Source of the DNA: Pseudalkalibacillus sp052246725
GTDB lineage: Bacteria > Bacillota > Bacilli > Bacillales > Fictibacillaceae
Length of the DNA stretch: 64,000 nt
Direction: 5' to 3' (one strand)
Assembly (NCBI GenBank): GCA_052246725.1
Contig: JBQQCL010000002.1
The notes under the pieces were generated by a model. The model searched no databases. It was not told the DNA's origin and saw only the letters and a program-made list of their open reading frames with translations. Positions 16,818-24,129 of this stretch are shown here, one piece after another. Within the stretch, counting starts at the first letter, position 1, and each line of letters opens with the position of its first letter. The position numbers and the translations under genes are program-made.

Positions 16818-17510
16818 TTGAGAAAAATATTGCCAGCATCCATTCTTTCTTATACCCAGTATGGTTATCTAAAGGTTGCCAAGTCACTTAAAAGCCATTG
16901 TCCGAAGTGTGGGAAAACCGGGAATTTTACTTTGAAAGCAAATTATTATCAGGTAAAGAAAACTGGATTGTTCGCAGAAGGGCATTGTTCCGAATGTAAG
17001 AAACCATCCGTGTTTGTCATCATGCTGGATGAACGTTCAGACCACAACATCCAAGAAGCTGAAATTTATATCTATGATCCAATGGCTTCACAAGGTCGCA
17101 TGGATCAAATCCAGGGGAACAAGAACATTCCTAAAGATCTTATCAGATCCTATACTTCTGCCTTGAATGTCAGTCAGTCGAAAGACAATTCTGCAACTGC
17201 AGTCATGTCGAAAAGAGTGATTGAAAGTGTTCTCAAAAATTATCTTGGAGAGAAAACGAAAGAACAATCCCTTTCTCAGCAATTCGAGCAATTACCAAAG
17301 CATGTCGATTTATCTAAACCAATCCAATCACTGAGCCATTTAGTTCATCCAGATCGTCCTTTTTACGAAATGCTTGAGCTGGAAAGGGAAATCGATGATG
17401 AGACAGCAGCCTTGTTGATGGAACTCCTGGAAGGCCTTATTGAATATCTCTTTGTCCTTCCTGAGAAAATCGAATCTGTACATACTGAAATCGAGCAAAA
17501 ACTCAAGTAG
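16818..17510 (+). CDS. zinc-ribbon, DUF4145-like protein
   Basis: 230 aa. The N-terminal third holds a four-cysteine zinc ribbon (CPKCGK near residue 28 and CSECKK near 58); the C-terminal part (about 105-230) is helical and resembles DUF4145, a domain often found next to or fused to restriction-type and other defence proteins. No catalytic motif is visible. TTG start with AAGGAGGT six bases upstream. Monocistronic with its own terminator. Confidence 0.65.
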   Translation: MRKILPASILSYTQYGYLKVAKSLKSHCPKCGKTGNFTLKANYYQVKKTGLFAEGHCSECKKPSVFVIMLDERSDHNIQEAEIYIYDPMASQGRMDQIQGNKNIPKDLIRSYTSALNVSQSKDNSATAVMSKRVIESVLKNYLGEKTKEQSLSQQFEQLPKHVDLSKPIQSLSHLVHPDRPFYEMLELEREIDDETAALLMELLEGLIEYLFVLPEKIESVHTEIEQKLK

Positions 17511-17521
17511 CAACAAGGAGT

Positions 17522-17554
17522 AAGGTCCTGGTCATTATTGGGGACCTTCTTTTA
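17522..17554 (+). terminator. intrinsic terminator
   Basis: AAGGTCC (17522-17528) pairs with GGACCTT (17542-17548), followed by CTTTT. Confidence 0.75.
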
Positions 17555-17720
17555 ATGGCCAGATGACCTAGGTGACTAATCGGGTTGCTTCCGTTTTCGA
17601 TTGATCATGGAAAGGGAGTAAATTTTGTAACCATCAAAATGGCTATTGGTTATAGTTGATTTACATTTGAATTTAGGCTAGAGTATAGGAATTAATCATC
17701 ATTGTTAAAGGAGTCGCATA

Positions 17721-18542
17721 ATGAAAGTCGCCTATTTAGGACCTAAAGGAACTTTTTCAGAGGAAGCTGCTGTTCGATACTTTTCATCTAACCAAATGGA
17801 TGGGCTGATGTGTGAATCCATTTTAGATGTTTTGGATGCAATTAGGAATAAGGAAGTCGAAAAAGGGATTGTCCCGATTGAAAATTCAATTGAAGGAACA
17901 ATCAATATTACAATAGATGGCTTGTTGATGAATGACCTTTTCATTGAAGGGGAAGTCATACTGCCTGTGGCTCTACACTTGTTAGGTGTAAAAGGAGCGG
18001 ATCTCAATAAGATCGAAGAGGTCTGGTCGATTCCCCCTGCTTTAGCGCAATGTCGCGATTACATTCAGTCTTTAGGGGCATCCAGCCGACATTTCAACAG
18101 TACCGCTGCTGCAGCAAAAGCTGTCCGGGATGAAGCTAAAGTGGAGTTCGGAGCCATTGCCTCAGAATGGTCAGCCAAAGCTTTCGGGTTGGAGTTAGTT
18201 AAAGAAAACATTCAAGATTTCACGGAAAATCATACCCGATTTGTCGTTGTTTCGAACCCTCCTGAGGAGATTGCTCACTCAGAAAAAGCAATGTTGGTCA
18301 TCACTCCATTTGAAGAACGACCTGGGGTGTTGGTCACGATATTGAATGTGTTTGCATCGTTATCAATTAATCTCTCTTGGATTGAATCACGTCCAACTAA
18401 AAAGAAGTTAGGCACATATCGCTTTTTTGTCGAAACACAAAAGGGAGTAGAGGATTCGGATATGATCAAAGCGATGACGATCCTTGAAACGTACGGGCAC
18501 CATGTTCAAATCCTCGGAAGTTATAATACGACGAAACTTTAA
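17721..18542 (+). CDS. pheA: prephenate dehydratase
   Basis: Converts prephenate to phenylpyruvate in phenylalanine synthesis. 273 aa: a two-lobed catalytic domain (GPKGTFSEEA at 8-17, PIENSIEGT near 53-61, NSTAAAAKAV and NHTRFVVV) followed by an ACT domain (about 195-270) with ERPGVL and the phenylalanine-binding ESRP motif, so feedback inhibition by phenylalanine is expected. AAAGGAG precedes the ATG. Monofunctional, without a chorismate mutase domain, as in Bacillus. Confidence 0.95.
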   Translation: MKVAYLGPKGTFSEEAAVRYFSSNQMDGLMCESILDVLDAIRNKEVEKGIVPIENSIEGTINITIDGLLMNDLFIEGEVILPVALHLLGVKGADLNKIEEVWSIPPALAQCRDYIQSLGASSRHFNSTAAAAKAVRDEAKVEFGAIASEWSAKAFGLELVKENIQDFTENHTRFVVVSNPPEEIAHSEKAMLVITPFEERPGVLVTILNVFASLSINLSWIESRPTKKKLGTYRFFVETQKGVEDSDMIKAMTILETYGHHVQILGSYNTTKL

Positions 18543-18553
18543 TAGGGGGGGTT

Positions 18554-18955
18554 ATGGGAGAATTATTCCTTTCCGGAGGCGGAAATGCCGAACAGACACG
18601 TGAGGTAAACGAATATTTTATCCAAAAGATTGATCCTGTGAAACCGCTACTTTATATTCCTCTTGCAGGTGATCCCAAGTTCAGAACCTATGATCGTTGT
18701 CTGGATTATGTGAAAAGTATGTTCAATCCACTAGGAGTGAGTGAAATCATGATGTGGACTGATCTCAGAGAGAAAACAATTGATGATGTTACACCATTTT
18801 CAGCTGTATATATAAGTGGCGGAGACCCTACTCCAATCATTGCGATACCAGAAGGCACAGCCGTTTATGCAACACCCCATAAATTATCAGTGTTAGGTTT
18901 AGATGAAGCTTATTTGTTTGATAAAGAAAATAAGGCCGTCATGGAAAAGGTATAG
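18554..18955 (+). pseudogene. peptidase E (S51) family gene with in-frame internal deletion
   Basis: 133 aa, against about 210 for the family. The N-terminal half (MGELFLSGGGNAEQTREVNE to YISGGDP) and the C-terminal tail (IIAIPEGTAVYATPHKLSVL) are both well preserved, but the roughly 80 residues that normally separate them, including the Ser nucleophile loop (GGSAGA-type) and catalytic His region, are absent. The join is in frame at SGGDPTPIIAIPEG. The product cannot be an active peptidase. A remnant or, less likely, a new small domain protein. Confidence 0.8.
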
Positions 18956-19078
18956 GGAGATAATTTATTTTCACGTAAGAGCATGTAATTAAATATAGCG
19001 ATCAAAACAGCTTCTCCTATGCAATAGTAGGTTTAATCCCGATAGTAAAAGGGAAGGATTAACCACTAGGAGGAACCT

Positions 19079-19789
19079 ATGAAAAAAATATTAGCATATA
19101 CCATTAGTATGATATTATTCGTATCAGCAATCGCAGGAATTATTGCAATGAATCAGAAGCAAGAAGCCAAAACAAAGGAAAGCACAAATTTGGTAGCATT
19201 GGGGGATTCGCTTACCTATGGTGTTGGTGATGATATGGGTAGCGGATATGTCGATGATCTTCAAACACTGCTTTCAGACCATCATGATGGCGCAGTTACC
19301 GTCCAGAATTTTGGAATACCTAACCAGCAAACAGATGGGCTGTTATATCAGCTTCAACATACAGATGTTAAAGACAATTTAGACGATGCGGATTATTTCA
19401 TCATTTTTATTGGTACCAATGATGTCCTCAAAAGTAACGGCAACAACCTGCTTCCTATTTATGAAAAACGGTTGAAAGCAGGAAAAGCGGATTATGAAAA
19501 AAATGTAATAGACATCATGACGATTATTCGGGATGAAAATCCGGACGCACCTATTTTATTTCTTGGCCTTTATAACCCATATCCTTCATCTGCAAAAATA
19601 GAGCAAGTGATTGAAGAATGGAATGTTACAAGCCAGAAGATCGTCAACAACTATCCTCGTGTGAAATTCATTTCCACGAACGAGCTATTTCAGGAAAAAT
19701 CCACTGAGTATTTCAGTGATTCCCTGCATCCCAATAAAAAAGGGTATAAATTGATCACGAAGAAAATCGTAGAAGAATATGATTTCTAA
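19079..19789 (+). CDS. secreted or membrane-anchored SGNH lipase-like protein (YpmR-like)
   Basis: 236 aa. The N-terminal hydrophobic segment (about 4-23) after a double lysine acts as signal peptide or anchor. The SGNH blocks are ALGDSLTYGVG (nucleophile Ser), GTNDVLK (Asn) and DSLHPNKKGY (Asp, His). The arrangement matches extracellular GDSL hydrolases of Bacillus such as YpmR; the substrate is unknown. AGGAGGAA lies just before the ATG. Unlike the SGNH protein near 10 kb, this one is exported. Confidence 0.85.
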   Translation: MKKILAYTISMILFVSAIAGIIAMNQKQEAKTKESTNLVALGDSLTYGVGDDMGSGYVDDLQTLLSDHHDGAVTVQNFGIPNQQTDGLLYQLQHTDVKDNLDDADYFIIFIGTNDVLKSNGNNLLPIYEKRLKAGKADYEKNVIDIMTIIRDENPDAPILFLGLYNPYPSSAKIEQVIEEWNVTSQKIVNNYPRVKFISTNELFQEKSTEYFSDSLHPNKKGYKLITKKIVEEYDF

Positions 19790-19790
19790 G

Positions 19791-19823
19791 AAGGTTGTCC
19801 AAAAGGGCAGCCTCTTGTTTTTG
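19791..19823 (+). terminator. intrinsic terminator
   Basis: AGGTTGTCC pairs with GGGCAGCCT, followed by CTTGTTTTT. The 20-nt-period array begins at the end of the U-tail. Confidence 0.75.
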
Positions 19824-19920
19824 TAGATATTTTTTCATATTTGTAGATAATTTTTTATTTTTGTACATAATTTATTATTTTTGTAAGTTGACCCTTCAAT
19901 TTTGTAGATAATGCCTGTTT
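19821..19920 (+). repeat. 20-nt-period array, TTGTAGATAA type
   Basis: Five units begin TTGTA at 19821, 19841, 19861, 19881 and 19902. The first 9-10 bases are conserved (TTGTAGATAA, with single changes) and the following 10-11 are T-rich and variable. It lies immediately downstream of the SGNH gene terminator. No open frame or hairpin explains it. Bases 19921-20036 show nothing further. Confidence 0.8.
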
Positions 19921-20036
19921 ATCACGTTCAGATGACTAAAGTCTAATAACGACAACTGTTTTTAGTGTTAATTGATGCAGAATTTGACCTAGATAAAGCA
20001 CATTTCTCCAACGAATTTCCCATTTTGAAAAAAAGC

Positions 20037-20065
20037 TTGTTTCATTGTCGTGTTTCTGGTAGAAT
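20037..20065 (+). promoter_or_regulatory. sigma-A promoter of the lysine riboswitch/lysC unit
   Basis: TTGTTT (20037-20042), a 17-bp spacer and TAGAAT (20060-20065), ending 20 bases before the first paired element of the riboswitch. Confidence 0.65.
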
Positions 20066-20085
20066 AACAAACAATTAAATTTAAA

Positions 20086-20430
20086 GGCCACACTTCATGC
20101 AAGTTTGAAGTGATGGTAGAGGCGCGAAGACCATTAGTATTTTGCATGAAGAGGTTGGGCTCTAATGAGTGCAAAAGGAAAGGGGAATTCGCCGAAGCTG
20201 GATTGTCGTCTCAACAAACATCCGGCTGGACCTGTATTGAATAAGTACAGGGCTGTCATACGACCATGCTCCCTGCTGGCGTATGGAGGACTATCTCACG
20301 TAAAGGGAATAAGTGTGGCAGACGTTTGAGGATCGACTCTCAAGTCTGGCGATTTGTTTTATTTCAACCATTTAAACAATGGTTGCGGATGAACGTCCGT
20401 CACACTTCTATTGAGTCGATCTTTTTATTT
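20086..20430 (+). promoter_or_regulatory. lysine riboswitch (L-box) with transcription attenuator
   Basis: The conserved lysine-aptamer core is present: GGTAGAGGCGCGA, AGTA, GGAAAGGGGAATTCGCCGAAG-type junction and CTGG. P1 is formed by GGCCACACTT (20086-20095) with AAGTGTGG (20311-20318). AAGTGTGG can instead pair with CACACTT at 20401-20407 (antiterminator), while GATCGACTC (20331-20339) pairs with GAGTCGATC (20413-20421) followed by TTTTTATTT (terminator). Lysine binding should therefore lock P1, free the terminator and switch lysC off. Confidence 0.95.
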
Positions 20431-20453
20431 CTCAACATGAAAGGAATGGAATC

Positions 20454-21686
20454 ATGGCATTAATCGTACAAAAATATGGTGGTACATCTGTAGGATCGAT
20501 TGAACGAATTCAAAATGTGGCTAATCGTGTCATTGATACTTACAATCAGGGCAAGGACGTAGTCGTTGTTGTTTCAGCAATGGGAAAAAGTACTGATCAT
20601 CTGATTCAAATGGCAAATGACATTTCTGATAATCCCTCAAAAAGGGAGCTTGATATGCTCGTATCGACAGGAGAGCAAGTTTCGATGTCGTTGTTGGCAA
20701 TGGCTTTACAACAAAAAGGATATCAATCTGTCTCACTTACTGGCTGGCAAGCTGGTATCAAAACGGAAGCTGCACATGGGAATGCAAGGATTCTAGACAT
20801 CAACAACAAGCGAATCAATGGACACCTGGCCGAAGGAAACATTGTCATAGTTGCTGGATTCCAAGGTTTGACTGATGAAGAGGAAATCGCGACGCTCGGC
20901 CGAGGTGGATCTGATACGACAGCTGTCGCATTAGCCGCTTCTTTAAAAGCGGAAAAGTGCGAGATCTATACGGATGTCACAGGGGTATACACAACCGATC
21001 CAAGAGTTGTTGGAGGAGCTAGGAAGCTCGAATCGATCTCCTATGATGAAATGCTTGAAATGGCGAACCTTGGCGCGGGAGTATTACATCCTCGGTCTGT
21101 CGAATTCGCTAAAAATTACAACGTTAAGTTAGAGGTCCGGTCAAGTATCGAAAAAGAAACCGGCACCATGATAGAGGAGGAAGTTTCAATGGAAGGCAAT
21201 CTTACAGTGCGAGGAATCGCGTTTGAGAGTAATGTAACAAAAGTGACCGTTCATGGTTTACAGGATGATATCAATACATTAGCAAAGTTATTCACGATCC
21301 TTTCAGACCAAAAAATCAATGTAGATATCATCATCCAGAACACCAATGGTAAAGAAGCGACGGATATCTCTTTTTCATTGGATTCAGAGGTGCTCAATCA
21401 GGCGTTGGAAGTATTGAGTGAATATCAACCAGAGTTGAATTATGACCATATTACGTATGAAGGTGACCTTGCGAAAGTTTCGATCGTAGGTTCAGGAATG
21501 ATTTCCAATCCAGGTGTTGCTGCAAAAATGTTTAACGTATTATCTTCTAATGGGATCAAAATCAAGATGGTCAGCACATCCGAGATCAAGGTCTCTACAA
21601 TCGTGTCTAGCACCACAATGATTTCTGCAGTGGAATGCTTGCATGAAGCATTTGAACTCGAAGAAAGAAAAACAGTCGAAGTTTAA
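20454..21686 (+). CDS. lysC: aspartokinase II, alpha subunit (lysine-sensitive)
   Basis: Phosphorylates aspartate at the start of the lysine, methionine and threonine branch. 410 aa: an amino-acid kinase domain beginning VQKYGGTSVGS with GRGGSDTTAVALA and TTDPRVV, then two ACT domains (about 265-400) that bind lysine. AAAGGAATGG lies before the ATG. Control by the lysine riboswitch just upstream and the two-ACT layout match Bacillus aspartokinase II, made as alpha and beta subunits from one gene. Downstream genes use other leaders. Confidence 0.95.
   Translation: MALIVQKYGGTSVGSIERIQNVANRVIDTYNQGKDVVVVVSAMGKSTDHLIQMANDISDNPSKRELDMLVSTGEQVSMSLLAMALQQKGYQSVSLTGWQAGIKTEAAHGNARILDINNKRINGHLAEGNIVIVAGFQGLTDEEEIATLGRGGSDTTAVALAASLKAEKCEIYTDVTGVYTTDPRVVGGARKLESISYDEMLEMANLGAGVLHPRSVEFAKNYNVKLEVRSSIEKETGTMIEEEVSMEGNLTVRGIAFESNVTKVTVHGLQDDINTLAKLFTILSDQKINVDIIIQNTNGKEATDISFSLDSEVLNQALEVLSEYQPELNYDHITYEGDLAKVSIVGSGMISNPGVAAKMFNVLSSNGIKIKMVSTSEIKVSTIVSSTTMISAVECLHEAFELEERKTVEV
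21189..21686 (+). CDS. lysC: aspartokinase II beta subunit (internal in-frame start)
   Basis: Within lysC, a perfect GAGGAGG (21174-21180) stands eight bases before the in-frame ATG at codon 246, and translation from here yields 165 residues starting MEGNLTVRGIAFESN, which comprise the two ACT domains. B. subtilis lysC is known to produce its beta subunit by such an internal start; this sequence shows the same device. Confidence 0.85.
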   Translation: MEGNLTVRGIAFESNVTKVTVHGLQDDINTLAKLFTILSDQKINVDIIIQNTNGKEATDISFSLDSEVLNQALEVLSEYQPELNYDHITYEGDLAKVSIVGSGMISNPGVAAKMFNVLSSNGIKIKMVSTSEIKVSTIVSSTTMISAVECLHEAFELEERKTVEV

Positions 21687-21762
21687 TAACTGCTTGATCT
21701 ATTGCTATACGTGGATTTGGAAAGACCAATCGCAAAAATAATCAAAACATTAAAAAAGATTG

Positions 21763-21791
21763 TTGACATTCCTTATTGGAATAGTTAGAAT
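21763..21791 (+). promoter_or_regulatory. sigma-A promoter of the S-box/cysH leader
   Basis: Consensus TTGACA (21763-21768), a 17-bp spacer and TAGAAT (21786-21791), ending about 16 bases before the S-box. Confidence 0.8.
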
Positions 21792-21806
21792 GATAATCAA
21801 ATTAAA

Positions 21807-21910
21807 TCTTATCCAGAGTGACGGAGGGACCTGGCCCAATGATGTCCGGCAACCTGCATGATGCAAGGTGCTAAATCCAGCAAAATGGATTCCCATTTTG
21901 GTAGATAAGG
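21807..21910 (+). promoter_or_regulatory. SAM-I riboswitch (S-box)
   Basis: The S-box signature is complete: CTTATCCAGAGTGACGGAGG, GACCTGGCCC, GATGTCCGGCAACC, AAGGTGCTAAATCCAGC and closing GATAAG for P1. It precedes the sulfate assimilation operon, as in B. subtilis cysH, so high SAM should reduce transcription of the operon. Confidence 0.95.
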
Positions 21911-21931
21911 TGAAACACTGATTAGCCTAAA

Positions 21932-21958
21932 AGTCTTCCAAATTGGAAGGCTTTTTTA
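21932..21958 (+). terminator. S-box expression-platform terminator
   Basis: CTTCC AAATT GGAAG hairpin followed by GCTTTTTT, 22 bases after the aptamer. Confidence 0.85.
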
Positions 21959-21965
21959 CATGTAA

Positions 21966-22208
21966 GCTTTGTTAAATAATACTGTTGATATCTTCTAAGT
22001 TTGATTGAAGCGAAATTTGCGACACTCCTGCGGGAACAGCGAGTCATACGAGACCTCACAGCGAACTTAGGTTCTTCGACTAAAAACCACCACGTCCTGT
22101 GGTGAACGTCGAAGCCACCACATCCTGTGGCAGTGAGCGAGGAGGCTTGCGGATCGCCCGCGGAAAGGGAGCGAATTTCCGGAAAATCAACAATAAAGTA
22201 TAACAAAG
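21966..22208 (+). mobile_element. MITE-like element inside the cysH leader
   Basis: 243 bp bounded by inverted repeats (CTTTGTTAAATAATACTGTTGAT at the left; the reverse complement CTTTGTTATACTTTATTGTTGAT at the right). The interior carries ACACTCCTGCGGGAACAGCG and ATCGCCCGCGGAAAGGGAGCG, the same GC-rich core as the 16458 element, plus a short internal duplication of CCACCA(C/T)GTCCTGTGG near 22087 and 22115. It encodes nothing and sits between the S-box terminator and a second hairpin. Confidence 0.7.
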
Positions 22209-22250
22209 TAAAGATTTAAAGAAACGAAAAGGCTGCTGACTAGACAAACT

Positions 22251-22299
22251 AGAGGCAACTTTAACCTTTGACCAGGTTAGAGTTGCCTCTTTCTTTTTC
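22251..22299 (+). terminator. second strong hairpin-U terminator just upstream of cysH
   Basis: AGAGGCAACT (22251-22260) pairs perfectly with AGTTGCCTCT (22281-22290), with AACC/GGTT above it, followed by TTCTTTTTC. It lies only 26 bases before the cysH start codon, so all transcripts of the operon must pass it. Confidence 0.8.
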
Positions 22300-22324
22300 A
22301 CAGAAGAGATTGGAGGGATTGAAA

Positions 22325-23038
22325 TTGGCACAATTATTATCGTATGAAACATGGTCTGACAACAACCTGGAGATCTCGATCGATAATGAAACCAAAGGGG
22401 CTTTAAACGTTTTAGAGTGGGCTTATGACTTGTATGGAGAGGATATCATCTATGCGTGCAGTTTTGGTGCTGAAGGTATCGTATTGATTGATTTGATTTC
22501 GAAGGTGAATCCTGAGGCGAAAATCGTTTTCCTTGATACAGGACTTCACTTCACAGAAACCTATGAATTGATTGATAGGGTGAAAGCTCGTTATCCCAAA
22601 TTACAAATTGATCTGAAAAAACCTGAACTGACAGTGGAAGAACAAGCTGAAGCATATGGAGAAAGCCTATGGGAACGAGATCCGAACCGATGCTGCCATA
22701 TTCGCAAGATTGTTCCACTTACACAAGCATTGTCTGGCCACAAAGCCTGGATATCGGGGCTTAGAAGAGAGCAATCACCTACGAGAAGAAACACGGAATT
22801 CATCAATAAAGATGAAAAGTTCCAAGCTATCAAAGTTTGTCCATTGATTCACTGGTCTTGGAAAGATGTCTGGCGATACATTCATACCTATGACCTCCCT
22901 TATAACGTCCTGCATGACCAGGGTTATCCAAGCATCGGCTGTGAGAAATGCACCTTGCCGACGGAGGATGGAGCAGATTTACGGGCGGGGCGATGGACGA
23001 ATTTGAAAAAGACTGAATGTGGTCTTCATCTATCCTGA
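22325..23038 (+). CDS. cysH: phosphoadenylyl-sulfate (PAPS) or APS reductase
   Basis: Reduces activated sulfate to sulfite. 237 aa, adenine-nucleotide alpha-hydrolase fold: ACSFGAEGIVLIDL P-loop-like region, FLDTGLHFTETY, and the conserved cysteine pairs CCHIRK and GCEKC plus C-terminal KTECGLH, the pattern of reductases carrying a 4Fe-4S cluster that can use APS. TTG at 22325 is chosen because TGGAGGGA lies six bases upstream and the protein then aligns with B. subtilis CysH; the earlier in-frame ATG at 22268 lies within the terminator hairpin. First gene of the sulfate operon. Confidence 0.93.
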   Translation: MAQLLSYETWSDNNLEISIDNETKGALNVLEWAYDLYGEDIIYACSFGAEGIVLIDLISKVNPEAKIVFLDTGLHFTETYELIDRVKARYPKLQIDLKKPELTVEEQAEAYGESLWERDPNRCCHIRKIVPLTQALSGHKAWISGLRREQSPTRRNTEFINKDEKFQAIKVCPLIHWSWKDVWRYIHTYDLPYNVLHDQGYPSIGCEKCTLPTEDGADLRAGRWTNLKKTECGLHLS

Positions 23039-23054
23039 TGAGGAGGATTCTTAG

Positions 23055-24128
23055 ATGATAGTGATCGCGTTTATCGTCGCCTTCTTTTTCGCCATGAATA
23101 TGGGAGCAAGTGGGGCTGCTGCCTCCATGGGTGTTTCTTACGGGTCAGGTGCGATCAATAGGAAAATCATTGCATTGGCCATATGTGGAACAGGTGTTTT
23201 TCTAGGAGCGGTCATTGGTGGAGGTGAGGTCGTAAAAACGATCGGTTCAGGAATTGTACCTTCTGAGCTCATCACGATTCAAACGGCCGTCATCATTCTT
23301 GGGGCAGCAACCATATCACTGGCGATTGCAAATCTTATCGGGATTCCGTTATCGACAAGTGAAGTAACTGTTGGATCAGTTGTCGGAGTAGGCTTGGCTT
23401 ACCAATCTCTGTATGTGGAATCCCTAATGACCGTGGTGATGTTCTGGATCCTGATTCCAATCATCGCTTTCCTGTTTGCGTTGGTAATGGGGAAGTTGAT
23501 CCAAATCATTCAAGAAAGATATGGTGCTTTCCTTGAGGGGAGATGGAAGAAGTGTTTAACCGTATTGTTGATCATCATGGGTTTTCTTGAAGCCTTTTCA
23601 GCAGGGATGAACAATGTTGCCAATGCGATCGGTCCCCTGGTCGGAGCTGGATTGCTCTCAATCTCACATGGAACATTGCTCGGAGGTGCATTCATCGCAT
23701 TAGGGGCCATCTTCTTTGGAGGGAAGGTGTTGGAGACCAATGGAAAACGTATTACCAAATTCTCACTTTTAGAAGGAAGTGCGATATCAGGCACAGGTGC
23801 CGGATTGGTCATCATAGCATCCATTTTCGGCATTCCCGTCCCGCTAACCCAAATCACAACTTCTGCCATCATCGGGATCGGAACGGGACAGAATGGATTT
23901 TCGTTCCTGCAAAAGAACATCATTTTGCAAATGGTCAAAGTTTGGGTCGTCTCCCCAGTCTTTTCACTTGTGATTGCCTACGGGATGGTCAAGGTCCTAT
24001 TAGATAGTGATTTCTACACAATCAGTGTGATCGGAAGTGTTTTCATCGCAACAGTCGGTTCACTGAGTCTGATCAAAACGATCAAAGCAGAAAAACGTAC
24101 CATACATGAACAAGGAGGAGGAATTTAG
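23055..24128 (+). CDS. cysP: sulfate permease of the PiT family
   Basis: 357-aa integral membrane protein with about ten hydrophobic helices and two inverted PiT repeats: FFFAMNMGASGAAASMGVS at the N-terminus and AFSAGMNNVANAIGPLVGAG in the middle. B. subtilis CysP, at the same operon position, is a proton-coupled sulfate transporter; the position between cysH and sat supports sulfate rather than phosphate. GAGGAGGA precedes the ATG. Confidence 0.9.
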   Translation: MIVIAFIVAFFFAMNMGASGAAASMGVSYGSGAINRKIIALAICGTGVFLGAVIGGGEVVKTIGSGIVPSELITIQTAVIILGAATISLAIANLIGIPLSTSEVTVGSVVGVGLAYQSLYVESLMTVVMFWILIPIIAFLFALVMGKLIQIIQERYGAFLEGRWKKCLTVLLIIMGFLEAFSAGMNNVANAIGPLVGAGLLSISHGTLLGGAFIALGAIFFGGKVLETNGKRITKFSLLEGSAISGTGAGLVIIASIFGIPVPLTQITTSAIIGIGTGQNGFSFLQKNIILQMVKVWVVSPVFSLVIAYGMVKVLLDSDFYTISVIGSVFIATVGSLSLIKTIKAEKRTIHEQGGGI

Positions 24129-24129
24129 T

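Noticed and set aside
19821..19920. CRISPR array
   Set aside because: Repeat heads are only 8-10 bases, total period is 20 bases, and no cas genes are nearby.
22268..22324. Earlier in-frame ATG for cysH adding 19 residues
   Set aside because: It lies in the terminator hairpin and lacks a site; the TTG at 22325 has TGGAGGGA and matches the family N-terminus.
22080..22352. Minus-strand open frames across the cysH leader
   Set aside because: They run through the MITE and the terminator, with no ribosome binding site and no recognisable product.
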